In this document: positions 1 through 9,478 of the stretch, one piece after another | Layout of the letters: the number at the start of each line of letters is the position of its first letter | Numbering within the stretch: the stretch's first letter is position 1 | Source: Allomeiothermus silvanus DSM 9946 | Lineage (GTDB): Bacteria; Deinococcota; Deinococci; Deinococcales; Thermaceae | Assembly (NCBI RefSeq): GCF_000092125.1 | Contig: NC_014212.1 | Location: forward strand, 1,694,001 to 1,758,000 | Reading direction: 5' to 3' | Length of the DNA stretch: 64,000 nucleotides | Translations under genes and position numbers: made by a program | The notes under the pieces: generated by a model | Seen by the model: the letters and a program-made list of their open reading frames with translations, nothing else | The model's database searches: none | What the model was told of the DNA's origin: nothing

Positions 1-645
1 CTCGAGCTGTAGCGTGAGCCGGGCTGGGGGGGGTGGGGAGCCGACCCTGAGGGTGATAGGGTGCTCAAGCCGCAACTCCCCGAGCTGGGCCACCACCGTA
101 AAGGGGTAATCGCCTACCGCGCTTTTAGCCGGTAGGATGAGGTCGGCACCGCCCGGTACAGTAGCCGGTACCGCTTCAGGGCCCCCAGGATCGAGCCGGA
201 GTTGGGCCGGACAGCCAAAAGCCACCACACTTTCCACCCGAGCTGTTACCACTGCGGATTTGCCGACGACGGCTTGAACAGTATCGGGCACGTTGAGAGT
301 AGGCTTGGCGGGTTCAAATTTGAATGTATAAGAGCGCCGCAAAATAATGTCGCTGTTGCCTACTTGGCTTTGGACCTCGAGGTCTAGCCGGTTTGCGCCA
401 TAACACACTTTTCCAGACAGCGGAATTACTACGCTGAGCGAACCCTGGGGGGTTTGCAGGGCCTCCTGGGGGCCGCCGTTGAAAGCAAAACGAACCTCAC
501 CCAGGCTTTGCACGCCTTGGGCTTGGGCCATCACGGTGTTGTTGGTGGGATTTACCTGAAGATCGCTCAGGCCGGGGTTGGACGCGGGGGGCGTACACCC
601 TACCAGTAAGAGCAGCACGAATCCGAAGGCTCGAGGTATGGACAT
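1..645 (-). CDS. Secreted lipoprotein, 3' end beyond the window
   Basis: Partial gene read from 645 leftwards and still open at position 1, so about 215 codons are visible. It begins MSIPRAFGFVLLLLVGC, a basic-hydrophobic signal ending in a lipobox, so Cys17 is the predicted lipidation site and the mature protein should be anchored in the envelope. The rest is Thr/Val/Pro-rich and looks like beta-sandwich, Ig-like material with no catalytic motif. It follows the larger broken lipoprotein gene on the same strand after 70 bp, so the two may form one surface-protein unit. No family assigned. The signal and open frame are seen directly; the envelope role is inferred. Confidence 0.75.
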   Translation of the reverse strand, partial: MSIPRAFGFVLLLLVGCTPPASNPGLSDLQVNPTNNTVMAQAQGVQSLGEVRFAFNGGPQEALQTPQGSLSVVIPLSGKVCYGANRLDLEVQSQVGNSDIILRRSYTFKFEPAKPTLNVPDTVQAVVGKSAVVTARVESVVAFGCPAQLRLDPGGPEAVPATVPGGADLILPAKSAVGDYPFTVVAQLGELRLEHPITLRVGSPPPPARLTLQLE

Positions 646-672
646 AGCTGTTTCAGAGAGCCCCTAGGGGGT

Positions 673-698
673 GCCCCCCGGCTCACGGGCCGGGGGGC
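673..698 (-). terminator. GC-rich hairpin between two lipoprotein genes
   Basis: Perfect 10-bp stem (GCCCCCCGGC with GCCGGGGGGC) and a 6-nt loop, 18 bp after the stop of the upstream lipoprotein gene. There is no T-run, so it is either a weak or factor-assisted terminator or an mRNA-stabilising hairpin. Confidence 0.45.
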
Positions 699-3464
699 CA
701 AGAGGGCTTTAGGGCCTAGGGTTGAACCACAGTGTCTTCTTTGGTTTGCAAGGGCAGGGTGGGGCTTTGGTCCTCGGGGTTGGTGTAGGTAACCGTGGAG
801 GTTGCGCTGGCATTGCCTGCTCCGGTAGCGCTGGTCTTCACGATGTAGACGAGCTGAGCACCCGACGCTACGTTAAGCGCTCCGAAGGTTACGCTGCTCG
901 CGCTCGCCGTTGCGGCTACGCCCAAGGGCGCGAAGGTGTTGCCGCCGTCGGTAGAGATCCACACCGTGTGATCAAGAATGTTGCTCGAGAAGCTCGCGGT
1001 GCCGCTGAGGTCGGTCTTGAAGCTGACGCCGGTGGCGGTTTTGCTGCCGACGTTGCTCACGCTCCAGCGGTAGTAGAAGGTGTCGCCGTTCTTCACGTTG
1101 AAGGCTAGGGCGGTCTTGTCGTTGGCGTTGGCGTTGGTGAACTCGCTGTAGCTATCGAGGTGGATCCAAGGCTGAGTGGGCGCGACGACCCTGATGGTAT
1201 AGCAGGACCGCAAGCCGTAGCGGAGGTCCGGCATCAGGTCGCTTTGCAAGGGAGCCGGGCCCCAAGGGCGCAGTTCGATCTGGCGCCAGTCCACGCCGCC
1301 GGGGTAGAAGCCGTCCAGGAACGGCTGGTTCAGGTTATCTGCGTCGAGGAAGCCGCAGTTGCTCCACAGACCGGGCAGGTTGGTGCGCAGGGAGATGCGC
1401 GCAGTGCCCGTATCGCCGCCACCCAGCAAGGGAATGACCTTCCAGATGATGCCCTTGTCGGGCATCCAGCTCGAGGCGTAATCGGCGCTCGCGGTCACGC
1501 CCTCGTCATCGCTGACCCTGAGCGGGCCGGAGCTGATGAAGTCGAGCCCGTTGTCCATCACGTCGGTGAGCGAGACGTTACGCCCGTAGGGGTTATCCCG
1601 GGTGGTTCCGTCGAACTCGTTGGGGTAGGCGGTCTTGAGGAAGGCATAGCGACCCGTACCGGTATCCAGCGGGATGTTGCGGATGGTGATGTCGTAGACC
1701 GGGTTGTGCCCGACATCCAGCCCGTCTACGCTCTTGTCTACCAGATCCTTGGTGATGGCGAAGCGAGGCCGCACCGCCCAGATCACCACGTCCTTCTCGT
1801 TGACCGCGCCGTTGAAGTCCACCTTCACCTGGAAGCCGCCCTTGCCCAGCGGGGCACCGGTGTACCAGGTGCTGGTCACGTCCTGCTGGAAGTAACCGTC
1901 AATGGTCTTGTAGGGGTCGTTGTAGCGGGTTCCGCTGGGGTCGTCGTAGCCACTGTCTACAGTGTCGCCGCACTGCGAGCGGCCCACGTTCACCAGAGGC
2001 TTGATCTGGTAGGTCTGGGCCTTTTGCAGGTCGTTGCCCAGCGCCGGGGTGTCGTCCCAGCAGAAGCCGGGCTTTTGCCGCACGTAGACTTGGACGGTCC
2101 CGGTGATGCTCTGGCCGGGGGCCAACTCGTCGAAGCGCGGATCCGGGGTGTTCTGCCAGTTCCAGGTGATCACGTGGTTGGTAGCGTCGTAGGTGGCTCC
2201 GGCAGGGTTGGCGGTGCCGGTCAGCACGCCAATCTCGGCGGGCAGGGCATCGGCCAAGGTCACGTTGTAGGCCGGGGCGGTTCCTGCGTTGGTGATGGTG
2301 ATGGTATAGGTGGCGGTAAAGACGCTACCGGGGGCGACCGCTGGGTCGTTGGCGGCGTCCAGCGTGTAGTCCTGGCGATTTTTGGGACGCCCATCGGACA
2401 GCACGTTCAGGTGATGCTCGGGGCCGGCCCAAGTAAGCACGTGGTGGTCTACGGTCTTACTAATAGTGAGGTACGTGCCGATCCAGGTCTTGTTGACGGT
2501 GAAGTCCTTGAGTGGCCAGCGGTACTCGGTTTCGCCGTAGCGGGCTACCACCCACAGCGTCACCTTGACCCGGGCGCTCAAGGGCAGGTCGCGCAGACCC
2601 AAGCTCTCGTTGGGTTGGAGGTCTACGCTGCCATCGGCGTCCTCACAGAGAGTGGGCTTCATCAAATTGTCGCAGTTGACGAAGTTGACCTTGCCTGCTC
2701 CATCCAGCAGCTCGAAGGTGAAGTCGAGGCTGCCTGAGGGGAGCCGGACAGCGGTCTGGGGTTGCTTGGTGTAAAGCCCAGCCCGGATCAGGAAGTCGTT
2801 ATCCGCCGGGTTGTTGCGGTCAATGCGGTCCCCCAGCGGCTTGAACAGGTTTTGTTCGGTGAAGGTGGCCCCGGTTCGCTGCTTGGTGGGGATATTGCCA
2901 AAGTACAGGTGGCTGATGTTGTAGAAGAAAACCTTGAACTCGCTAAGGCGGGTGGTATTATCGCTATTCTCGGCGCCCACCACTACCTTGACCGGTTCGT
3001 CGAAGAGCAATAGCTCGGAGTCGAAGCCGCTGGGCGAAGTGCCTCGGGTGGCGTAGAGGGTGAAGGAACCTTGGCCGTTGGGATCGGTGAAGATCCCGTC
3101 ACGGAAGGCCATCGAGCTGGCCAGCCCCTTAGCGCAGCCACGCAGGATGGCTACATTGTTTCCGAACAACTCGGAGACGTTGACCACGATGGAGGCGTTG
3201 GCAACCGGGGCGCCACCCGCGTCAGTGGCTCGCACGCTCACGCACACCGGCTCCTCGGTCTGCGAGGCATAGAGGTTGACATTCTTGTTGTCGTTGACTT
3301 CCTTATTGCTGGGCAGATCTCCGCCGGCCGCGTCCCGGACCGCTATGACTTCTAGCTTGGCTACCGGTGCGCTGGGGGGTGCCTGCTGCTCATAGACCAA
3401 CGTTACCTTGGCGCTCGAGCCATTCTTGATTTCAACGGTGGCAACTGGTGGGTCGCGGAAGTTC

Positions 3465-4604
3465 TGAACCCGGACAAACACATGTGAGACTCTAAGCTGG
3501 GATAAAAAGAGGGGAACCGACCAGGAAAGGAGGTTCCCCAGGTGCAGTTTACCACCGTTGGCCGAGAGATATGGAGAGGCGCTAGACAAGCACAGAGGCT
3601 GGCCGAGGCCAACGCAAGCGACCCAGAGGTCCAGGAACGTCTGCGCAAGCTCCGACTGGTCAAAGCCCTGCGTGAAAGTAAAAAGAGCTGGAAGGAGATC
3701 CAGGACCTGGTCGGGATCAGCCGGGCCACCTACCACCGCTGGCAAAAAGCCCTAAAAGAAAAGGGCCTGGCTGGACTCAAACCCCGCTCCCGCCGCCCTA
3801 AGCACCTGCGCACAAAGGTCCACTGGACCCCAGGGCTGCTCATTAGAATAGAAACTCTCCGCAAGGAAAACCCCACCTGGGGACGCTGGTCCATCTGGCT
3901 TACCCTCCGCAAGGAGGGTTTCCAGATGAGCGAACGCACGGTGGGGCGCATCCTGGCCTACCTGGAGAAGCACCGACGTATCGAGAGCGTGGCCGGCTAC
4001 CTGGCCCGGACTCAAAGAGGGAAGCTAAAGCGAAGGGTAAACCGGCCCTACGCCAAAAGGAAGCCCCGAGGATACGAGGCCAGGGCTCCTGGGGACCTGG
4101 TCCAGGTGGACACCCTCACCCTGACCTTAGGACCGGGAAGCATGGTCAAGCACTTCTCGGCGATTGACCTCCATAGCCGGTTTGTCCTGGCGGAGGTGCA
4201 CAGCCGGGCCACGGCTAAGCTTTCTGAGGGGTTCTTGTCCTTGCTTCTGGCCAGGGCCCCTTTTCCCATCCGGGCCATCCAGGTGGATGGGGGCAGCGAG
4301 TTCATGGCCGAGTTTGAGGAGGCCTGCTGTGCTCTGGGGATTGCCTTGTTTGTGCTACCGCCGAGGAGTCCTAAACTCAATGGTCACGTGGAGCGGATGC
4401 AGCGGACCTTCAAGGAGGAGTTCTACACCCGGCCTTTGCCCACCCCGCTCAGCGAGCTGCAGGCAGAGCTGGATACCTACCTGGACTACTACAACCGCCG
4501 AAGGCCTCACATGGCCCTGGGGGGTCTTGCTCCGCTGGAGTTTTTGGCTAAGATGCAAGAGGAGTCGGTTCCTCAAAGAGTCTCAAATGTGTTGACCGAT
4601 TACA
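3465..4604 (+). mobile_element. IS481-like element, copy A
   Basis: 1140-bp element with imperfect terminal inverted repeats (left TGAACCCGGACAAACACATG; right end read inwards TGTAATCGGTCAACACATTT). It is flanked by a 5-bp duplication AGTTC (3460-3464 and 4605-4609). Identical in length to copy B. It sits in the DUF11 lipoprotein gene. Confidence 0.92.
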
Positions 4605-4618
4605 AGTTCTTGACCTGA
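3542..4618 (+). CDS. IS481-like DDE transposase, copy A
   Basis: Transposase of 358 residues: an N-terminal helix-turn-helix (SWKEIQDLVGISRATYHRWQ, about residues 40-60) and a C-terminal rve-type DDE core with Asp in DLVQVDTLTL, Asp in IQVDGGSEF and Glu in the VERMQRTFKEEF segment. The start is GTG at 3542, preceded by AAAGGAGG. The reading frame has no stop inside the IS: it runs through the right inverted repeat (LTDY) and ends in flanking host DNA at 4618, so the last four residues differ between copies. Frame and catalytic residues appear intact, so this copy could be active. Confidence 0.9.
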   Translation: MQFTTVGREIWRGARQAQRLAEANASDPEVQERLRKLRLVKALRESKKSWKEIQDLVGISRATYHRWQKALKEKGLAGLKPRSRRPKHLRTKVHWTPGLLIRIETLRKENPTWGRWSIWLTLRKEGFQMSERTVGRILAYLEKHRRIESVAGYLARTQRGKLKRRVNRPYAKRKPRGYEARAPGDLVQVDTLTLTLGPGSMVKHFSAIDLHSRFVLAEVHSRATAKLSEGFLSLLLARAPFPIRAIQVDGGSEFMAEFEEACCALGIALFVLPPRSPKLNGHVERMQRTFKEEFYTRPLPTPLSELQAELDTYLDYYNRRRPHMALGGLAPLEFLAKMQEESVPQRVSNVLTDYKFLT

Positions 4619-4906
4619 GCGCCGTCCACTATGTATGTACCTGGCTCGAGCCCGGCTAGCAATTTGCTGCCGGAGACCTTGCCGCTGAAGACCGATTTGC
4701 CACCCGTCGCTACCTCAACAGGAGCCTCGCTGATGCCTTGGACGACGATCTCGAGACTACCCTTAGAGGGTGCTGTATTAGGCGAGTTGCTACAACCGGC
4801 TACGACCAACACAAGAGCGAACAATACCAAACCCCATCTAGGGTGCATACCGACCTCGCAATTTAGGTGCAAAACCGACTAGCCTAAGGCCGCGAATCGA
4901 AATATT

Positions 4907-5996
4907 AGGACTTACGCAGTTGGCTGAAGGATGTGGAGGGGATGGGCGAGATAACTTCGTATTGCCTCGCGAACAATGGACGCCTTGGCCTCGTACCAGC
5001 TCACCCCCCTGCGCAGCCGGTAGACCTCCAGCCGGAGGAAGGCCCGCAAAGCCAGGAGGAGGTGCCGCAGGATGGAGACCGCCTTCCTCACCTGGGCCCG
5101 CTCCACCCCACAGCACTGCTTGAGCCCCCGATGGTACACTTCGATCCCCCATCCTTGCCGCTCTAACTCCGCCCGCTTCTCTTCGCTCATCCCCAGATGG
5201 TTCGTGGCCCAGTACTCCGCCTCCCCGTCCTTGGAGAGCGTTCGGAACACCCTCACGAACCCAAAACCCCGAAGATGAACCACCCTCCCCTCCCCAGGGA
5301 TTTCCACCTCACGGATGGGTACATTTCCCTTCCCCTCCGGGTTGACCAGGCGGTTGCCCTTCAGCCGCGTCAGAAACCGCCAGCCAAAGCTGACTATGGC
5401 CTTGAGGTTCTCCAAGCTGGCATACCAGCTGTCCATCAGGACATATTCCGGCTGAAACCCCCGCTCCTTCGCTTTCTGGAGCATGGTCTGAAAGTGGTCG
5501 TTTTTGCTCTTCCCATCCTGGGGCTTGTCGTAGACCCGAAAGTCGCAGGGGATCAGGGCCTGCCCCTCCGTCCACAGCAGGGTCATGAGGGCGATGCCCC
5601 TAACCACCCTTTGGTGTTTGCCGCTCCAGTGGTAACTCACCAGATCCATGTCCCGAGCGTAGGGCTTATCCAGGGTGGTGTCGTCCAGGATCAGCAGCCC
5701 CTCCCTGAGCTTCACGAAGGCCTTGGCCTCCTGCCACAGCGCCGCCGTGTCGGGCGGCTGTCTTTGCAGCAGGCGGGTAAAGGCATCATGGGCGGGAGGG
5801 CTCTTCTCCTTTGGACTACAGCGAGCGGCCTCGGTACAGGTGAAGACCCGCTGAGCGGCGATGAGAAAGTGGATGTAGTCCAGGTCATCGCACTTCGGTG
5901 GGTTCATGGGCATCACCCCCTTTGGAGAAGCTTGGCTAAGCACTCTCCTCCTAGCACACAGAAGAATGTCCAGTCAACTGCAACTGCGTAACTCCT
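4907..5996 (-). mobile_element. IS701-like element
   Basis: About 1090 bp with terminal inverted repeats AGGACTTACGCAGTTG (left) and AGGAGTTACGCAGTTG (right, read inwards). No clear target duplication could be read: the flanks are AT-rich (AATATT / AAATATATT), so the ends are uncertain by a few bases. It lies in non-coding DNA just upstream of the broken lipoprotein gene. Confidence 0.8.
4912..5907 (-). CDS. IS701-family transposase
   Basis: DDE transposase of about 331 residues. LILDDTTLDKPYA (first catalytic Asp region), YHWSGKHQRVVRGIALMTL, IPCDFRVYDK, VLMDSWYAS (second Asp) and a late Glu region in WGIEVYHRGLKQ are the typical IS701/DDE_5 signature. The start at 5907 (MNPPKCDD) is preceded by AGGGGG; an upstream ATG at 5913 is equally possible. 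No frameshift is seen, so it may be functional. Confidence 0.85.
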   Translation of the reverse strand: MNPPKCDDLDYIHFLIAAQRVFTCTEAARCSPKEKSPPAHDAFTRLLQRQPPDTAALWQEAKAFVKLREGLLILDDTTLDKPYARDMDLVSYHWSGKHQRVVRGIALMTLLWTEGQALIPCDFRVYDKPQDGKSKNDHFQTMLQKAKERGFQPEYVLMDSWYASLENLKAIVSFGWRFLTRLKGNRLVNPEGKGNVPIREVEIPGEGRVVHLRGFGFVRVFRTLSKDGEAEYWATNHLGMSEEKRAELERQGWGIEVYHRGLKQCCGVERAQVRKAVSILRHLLLALRAFLRLEVYRLRRGVSWYEAKASIVREAIRSYLAHPLHILQPTA

Positions 5997-6393
5997 AAAT
6001 ATATTAAGTCAGTCGGGTACTTTCCGACGCAGATGCGCCAAGACGCCATAGGTCTCAGCCAGGACGTTTTGGCGCATCCTGTACTGAAATAGACCTGGGC
6101 TTTTCCTCAGAAAATGTGTAGGACGTAGTTAACCCGGCCTAATCCAGCATGAGTTTCCCCGTAAATCACCCCCTCCTTAATCCAAACAGCTAAATGGACG
6201 CTCACAGTTTTGATAAACTTTCTACTGTGTACCTCATGTTTAACTCAAGTTCCAGGTTTTGTCAATAAAAGAAAGCCGTTATGAGCGCGTGACTTCCGCC
6301 CAATTCCGTAACGTTCTAATTTATGAGAGGCACATATCCCTGACGGCTGCTATGCCTGATAAAGTTTAGAGTGAGAATCAGCAAAGAAACCCC
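5997..6393. other. Non-coding stretch with an imperfect inverted repeat
   Basis: About 400 bp between the IS701-like element and recX without a credible gene. Its only clear structure is an imperfect inverted repeat, GATGCGCCAAGACG at 6032-6045 with CGTTTTGGCGCATC at 6065-6078 (one mismatch, 19-nt loop). It could be the end of an eroded mobile element or an RNA hairpin. Confidence 0.4.
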
Positions 6394-6592
6394 ATGAAGG
6401 ATAAGAGTCTGCTACTGTTGCCTATGGAGATGGGCGATGATTTATTTCAGTACGCGTTGCGGTTGCTCTCGGCTAGAGCTTACGCAGAAGCAGGACTTCG
6501 GCGCAAACTAGCCCATCGGGGTTCGCCTGAAGAGGTGGAAGCGACCATCCGCCGGGTCAAGGAACTCGGTTACCTGGACGACCGGAGCTACG

Positions 6593-7988
6593 GAGGTTCC
6601 GTCAATAGGTGTGTAAACCTGCTCAGGCAGCGACCTCCTCCTGGGTGACCTCGATGCCGTCCTCGTAGCGCACCCCGGCGTGGACCTTGGCCAGCAACTC
6701 CGGGGCATTCAACCGCCGGAACCTCTTTTGGGCCACCATCAGCATCTTCCAGATCACTGCCGTGGCCCGTTTCCACCTTCTTGAACCGCTTGGCCGCATC
6801 CGTCCGCAGCCGCAGTGCGGCGAAAGGGCGATTCGATCACGTTCGTGGGTCCGCAGGTGGCGCCAGTGCTCCTTGGGGTACCGGTAGAAGGTCACCATCC
6901 GCTCCCAGTCCCGCCCCAGCGTCTGCGCCGCCTTGCCGTAGCCGTGCCGGTGACACCAGGCCTCGAACTCCTTGCCCTTCCGTTCCGCCTCCGCCCGGGT
7001 CGGCGCGTAGGCGATGGCCCCCAGCATGGGCTTGGCCACGGCCTGCTGGTGGCGCGGCAACTGCTCCAGCACATTGAGCACCTTGTGGTTCCAGCACCGC
7101 TGCTCGTCGGCCTCCGGCCACACGTTGCGCAGTGCCCCCCAGATCCCCAGGTGCCCGTCCCCGATCACCAGCCGCGGCGCGTTCATCCCCCGCTCCCGCA
7201 GGTCCCGCAGCACTTCCGACCAGCTCTCCACCGACTCCCGGTACCCGGGTACGACCGCCACCACCACCTTGCGGCCATCCGACAAGGCGGCGATGGCCAC
7301 CAAGAGCGCCGCCCGCTCGCGCTCCAAGCCCGCCTTCACGTACACCCCGTCCACCCACAGGTAGACCACCGCCCGGTCGTCCAGCCGCTGCGTGCGCCAG
7401 GCCTCCCACTCCGCCTGCCACCGCTCCTTCAGGCGGGCTACCGTCCGGGCCGAAAGCGCCGCCTCCTCTCCGAGCAGCCCCCGCAGGGCCAGGTCGAAGT
7501 CGCCCTCGGCCAGCCCGTGCAGGTACAGCTCGGGCAACAGCTCCGAGACCTCCCTCGTGCGCCGGGCGAACAGGGGGAGAATCCGGCTCTCGAACCGCTC
7601 CTCCACCCCCCGGACCCGGGGCCGCCGCACCTCGATGGTGCCCATGGAGGTCGTCAGCTTCCGCGGCTTGCCGTAGCCGTTGCGGTAACCGCACGCATCG
7701 ACGGCCGCCCGCCTCTCATACCGGGCACGGCCCAGAAATTCCGTCACTTCCTCCTCCAGCAGCCCCTGCATCAACTCCCGGATCTTCCCCCTCAGCCAAT
7801 CCCGCAACGTCTCCCAGGTGGGAGATGACGAACGGGCCTCAAGGTGTTCGCCTATCGGCGAAGCAGCCACTTTGGTACGCTTCCCCATGGCGGTGTGCCT
7901 CCTCCCTCGGGCTTCAAGCCCTCACTTTTTTGCCAGGAGGAAGGATACACCGCCCTCAGCGTATTTCCACACCCCTTGATGGTATCTC
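6593..7988 (-). mobile_element. IS256-like element, copy 1 (in recX)
   Basis: 1396 bp, ends GAGGTTCCGTC and GATGGTATCTC (imperfect inverted repeats), flanked by the 8-bp duplication GAGCTACG (6585-6592, 7989-7996). It is 3 bp longer than copies 2 and 3 because of three single-base insertions in homopolymers (T-run 6770-6772, A-run 6823-6825, G-run 6847-6849). Confidence 0.93.
6623..7888 (-). CDS. IS256-like (MULE-type) transposase, probably inactive
   Basis: 421 residues against 420 in the other two copies. The first two DDE residues are present (VYLWVDGVYVK; VIGDGHLGIWGAL). Three +1 insertions cancel in length but scramble about 25 residues near position 345-370, exactly where copies 2 and 3 read TTNVIESPFAALR, the segment with the catalytic Glu. 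The protein should therefore be catalytically dead unless the insertions are assembly errors. Confidence 0.88.
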   Translation of the reverse strand: MGKRTKVAASPIGEHLEARSSSPTWETLRDWLRGKIRELMQGLLEEEVTEFLGRARYERRAAVDACGYRNGYGKPRKLTTSMGTIEVRRPRVRGVEERFESRILPLFARRTREVSELLPELYLHGLAEGDFDLALRGLLGEEAALSARTVARLKERWQAEWEAWRTQRLDDRAVVYLWVDGVYVKAGLERERAALLVAIAALSDGRKVVVAVVPGYRESVESWSEVLRDLRERGMNAPRLVIGDGHLGIWGALRNVWPEADEQRCWNHKVLNVLEQLPRHQQAVAKPMLGAIAYAPTRAEAERKGKEFEAWCHRHGYGKAAQTLGRDWERMVTFYRYPKEHWRHLRTHERDRIALSPHCGCGRMRPSGSRRWKRATAVIWKMLMVAQKRFRRLNAPELLAKVHAGVRYEDGIEVTQEEVAA

Positions 7989-8286
7989 GAGCTACGCCGA
8001 GGGCTATATCCGGCTCAACCAAGGCCGCTGGGGGGTAGGCAAATTGCGCCAGGCGTTGCGGGCCAAAGGAGTTTCCGTAGAGGTGATCGAGGGGGTGTTG
8101 GCTGACCTCGAGCCCCAAACCGACCCGGTGGCCGAGGCTTTAGAGCTGCTCGAGCGCTACCCCAGTCGTTACAGGGGAGAAAAGGCCAAGGCTATGCGCT
8201 TTTTGCTCAACCGAGGATTTCCCCTTTCGGCAGCTTTGGCAGCGTGGGAGAGATATAGCCGAATGCCGAACCCCGAACGCTAAAGG

Positions 8287-9430
8287 CAGACTTGACCGAT
8301 ATACAGCCCTTGGGGTAGAGAAAGATCATGACTCTGCGCCAGGCGCTATCTCAGGTCCCGGACCCCCGGGCCCACAACCGGCGGTACCCCCTGTGGGGCC
8401 TTCTGGCCCTCATCCTGGTGGCCTTCCTGAGCCGCGTGGACTCCCTGCGCGGCGTGGAACGCTTTGCCCGCGCCAACCCCCACCTCTTGCCCCACCTGGG
8501 CCTGCGCAAGGCCCCAGGCCACACCGCCATCACCCTTCTCCTTCACCGCCTGGATCCTGAGAAGCTCCAGGCGGCCCTTGGCCAGGTCTTCCCCGAAGCC
8601 GACCTTGGGGAGGTCCTGGTGGTGGACGGGAAGCACCTGCGGGGAAGCGGCAAGGGGAAAAGCCCCCAGGTCAAGCTGGTGGAGGTCCTGGCCCTGCACC
8701 TCCATACCACCCTGGCCCAGGCCCGGGCGGAAGGGAGGGAGGAGAAGGCCTTCCTGGAGCTTCTGGACCGTTTGGAGGCGAGGGAGCTGGAGGGCAAGGT
8801 GGTGGTGGGGGACGCGGGGTACCTGTACCCTGAGGTGGCGGCCCGGGTGCGGAAAAAAGGGGGGACTATCTCTTGGTCCTGAAGGGGAACCAGGAGGAGC
8901 TTTTGTCCTGGGCCCTGGAGGTGTTCAAGGGGATGGCGGGAAGGCGTCTTCCCGGGGAGACGGAGGCGACCTGGAGTGGGGTGCGGGACGGGGAGGTGTG
9001 GACCTACCGGGTTTGGGCTTCCCCCTACCTGCCGGAAGAGGTGCGGGCCTTCCCTGGGGCCAGGCAGGTGGTGCGGCTTTGGCGGGAGGTGAGGCACAAG
9101 GGGACGGGGGAGGTGCGGCGGACGGTGAGCTACGCCCTCACCAGCCTGGGGCCGGAGGTAGCGGACGCAAAGCGGCTGGGGAGCCTGTTGCTTTCCCGAT
9201 GGGAGGTGGAGAACCGATCGTTTTGGGTGCGGGACGTGTGCTTTGGGGAGGATGCCTGTCAGGTGCGGGGGGTGGGGGCGTGGGTGCTAGCGGTGCTGCG
9301 GGCCTTCCTGGTCTCCATGCTTCACCGAGAGGGGGTGAGGGAGAAGAAGGCAGCCCTAGAAATCTTCTCCTTCAACCCCCTCTCCGCCCTGCGCTTCCTG
9401 GGGCTCTATGCGGCATAGCGGTCAAGTCTG
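8287..9430 (+). mobile_element. ISAs1-like element type A, copy 1
   Basis: 1144 bp with inverted-repeat ends CAGACTTGACCG / CGGTCAAGTCTG and a 9-bp duplication CGCTAAAGG (8278-8286, 9431-9439) that spans the recX stop codon. Copy 2 is at 40126-41269. Confidence 0.93.
8328..9418 (+). CDS. ISAs1-family transposase, type A, needing -1 frameshift
   Basis: Two overlapping frames make one transposase. Frame 1 (8328-8882) starts MTLRQALSQVPDPRAHNRRY, the N-terminal DDE_Tnp_ISAs1 region, with VVDGKHLRGS (catalytic Asp) and VVVGDAGYLYPEVA (second Asp), and ends prematurely RKKGGTISWS. A -1 shift at A6G6 (8853-8864) enters the frame ending at 9418, giving RKKGGDYLLVLKGNQ and then WEVENRSFWVRDV, the conserved C-terminal half. 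The shifted product is exactly 364 codons, normal for the family. Copy 2 has the identical slippery run, which argues for programmed frameshifting or transcriptional slippage rather than decay. Confidence 0.88.
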
Positions 9431-9478
9431 CGCTAAAGGTTGCTTCTGTGTTCAGCGTTTAGGGTTAAGCTATAGCCT

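Larger units (their letters stand above)
716..4848 (-). pseudogene. DUF11-repeat surface lipoprotein split by IS481
   Basis: Large surface lipoprotein gene interrupted by the IS481-like element at 3465-4604. The N-terminal piece (4848-4605) starts MHPRWGLVLFALVLVVAGC, a signal peptide with lipobox VAGC, preceded by GAGG about 6 nt before the ATG; this favours 4848 over an ATG at 4872. The C-terminal piece (3459-716) has Ig-like segments and at least one DUF11-type module (YTITITNAGTAPAYNVTL near 2290, then PGQSITGTVQVYV). Removing the IS and one AGTTC duplication restores a single frame of 996 codons. A promoter-less product of the C-terminal piece would lack a signal, so the protein is presumably lost. 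An adhesin or cell-surface role is family knowledge. Confidence 0.85.
6394..8283 (+). pseudogene. recX: Regulatory protein RecX, split by IS256
   Basis: RecX modulates RecA filaments. The N-terminal part (6394-6592) carries ALRLLSARAYAEAGLRRKL and VKELGYLDDRSY; the C-terminal part (7997-8283) continues with EGYIRLNQGRWGVGKLRQAL, both classic RecX three-helix repeats. Removing the IS256-like element and one copy of the duplication GAGCTACG gives one 162-codon frame. The start is uncertain: ATG at 6394, 6424 or 6430, none with a strong ribosome site. The stop at 8281-8283 lies inside the target duplication of a second IS (8287-9430), which therefore did not shorten it. As it stands the cell should lack RecX from this locus. 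Confidence 0.9.

Noticed and set aside
1160-2737. Long plus-strand frame of 525 codons
   Set aside because: Antisense shadow of the DUF11 lipoprotein gene; no ribosome site, Val/Gly/Gln-rich composition typical of shadow frames in GC-rich DNA, no domain.
6815-8283. Long plus-strand frames across the IS256 copy, including one fused to the recX tail
   Set aside because: Pro/Arg-rich antisense frames of the transposase; only the recX tail after 7996 is real.
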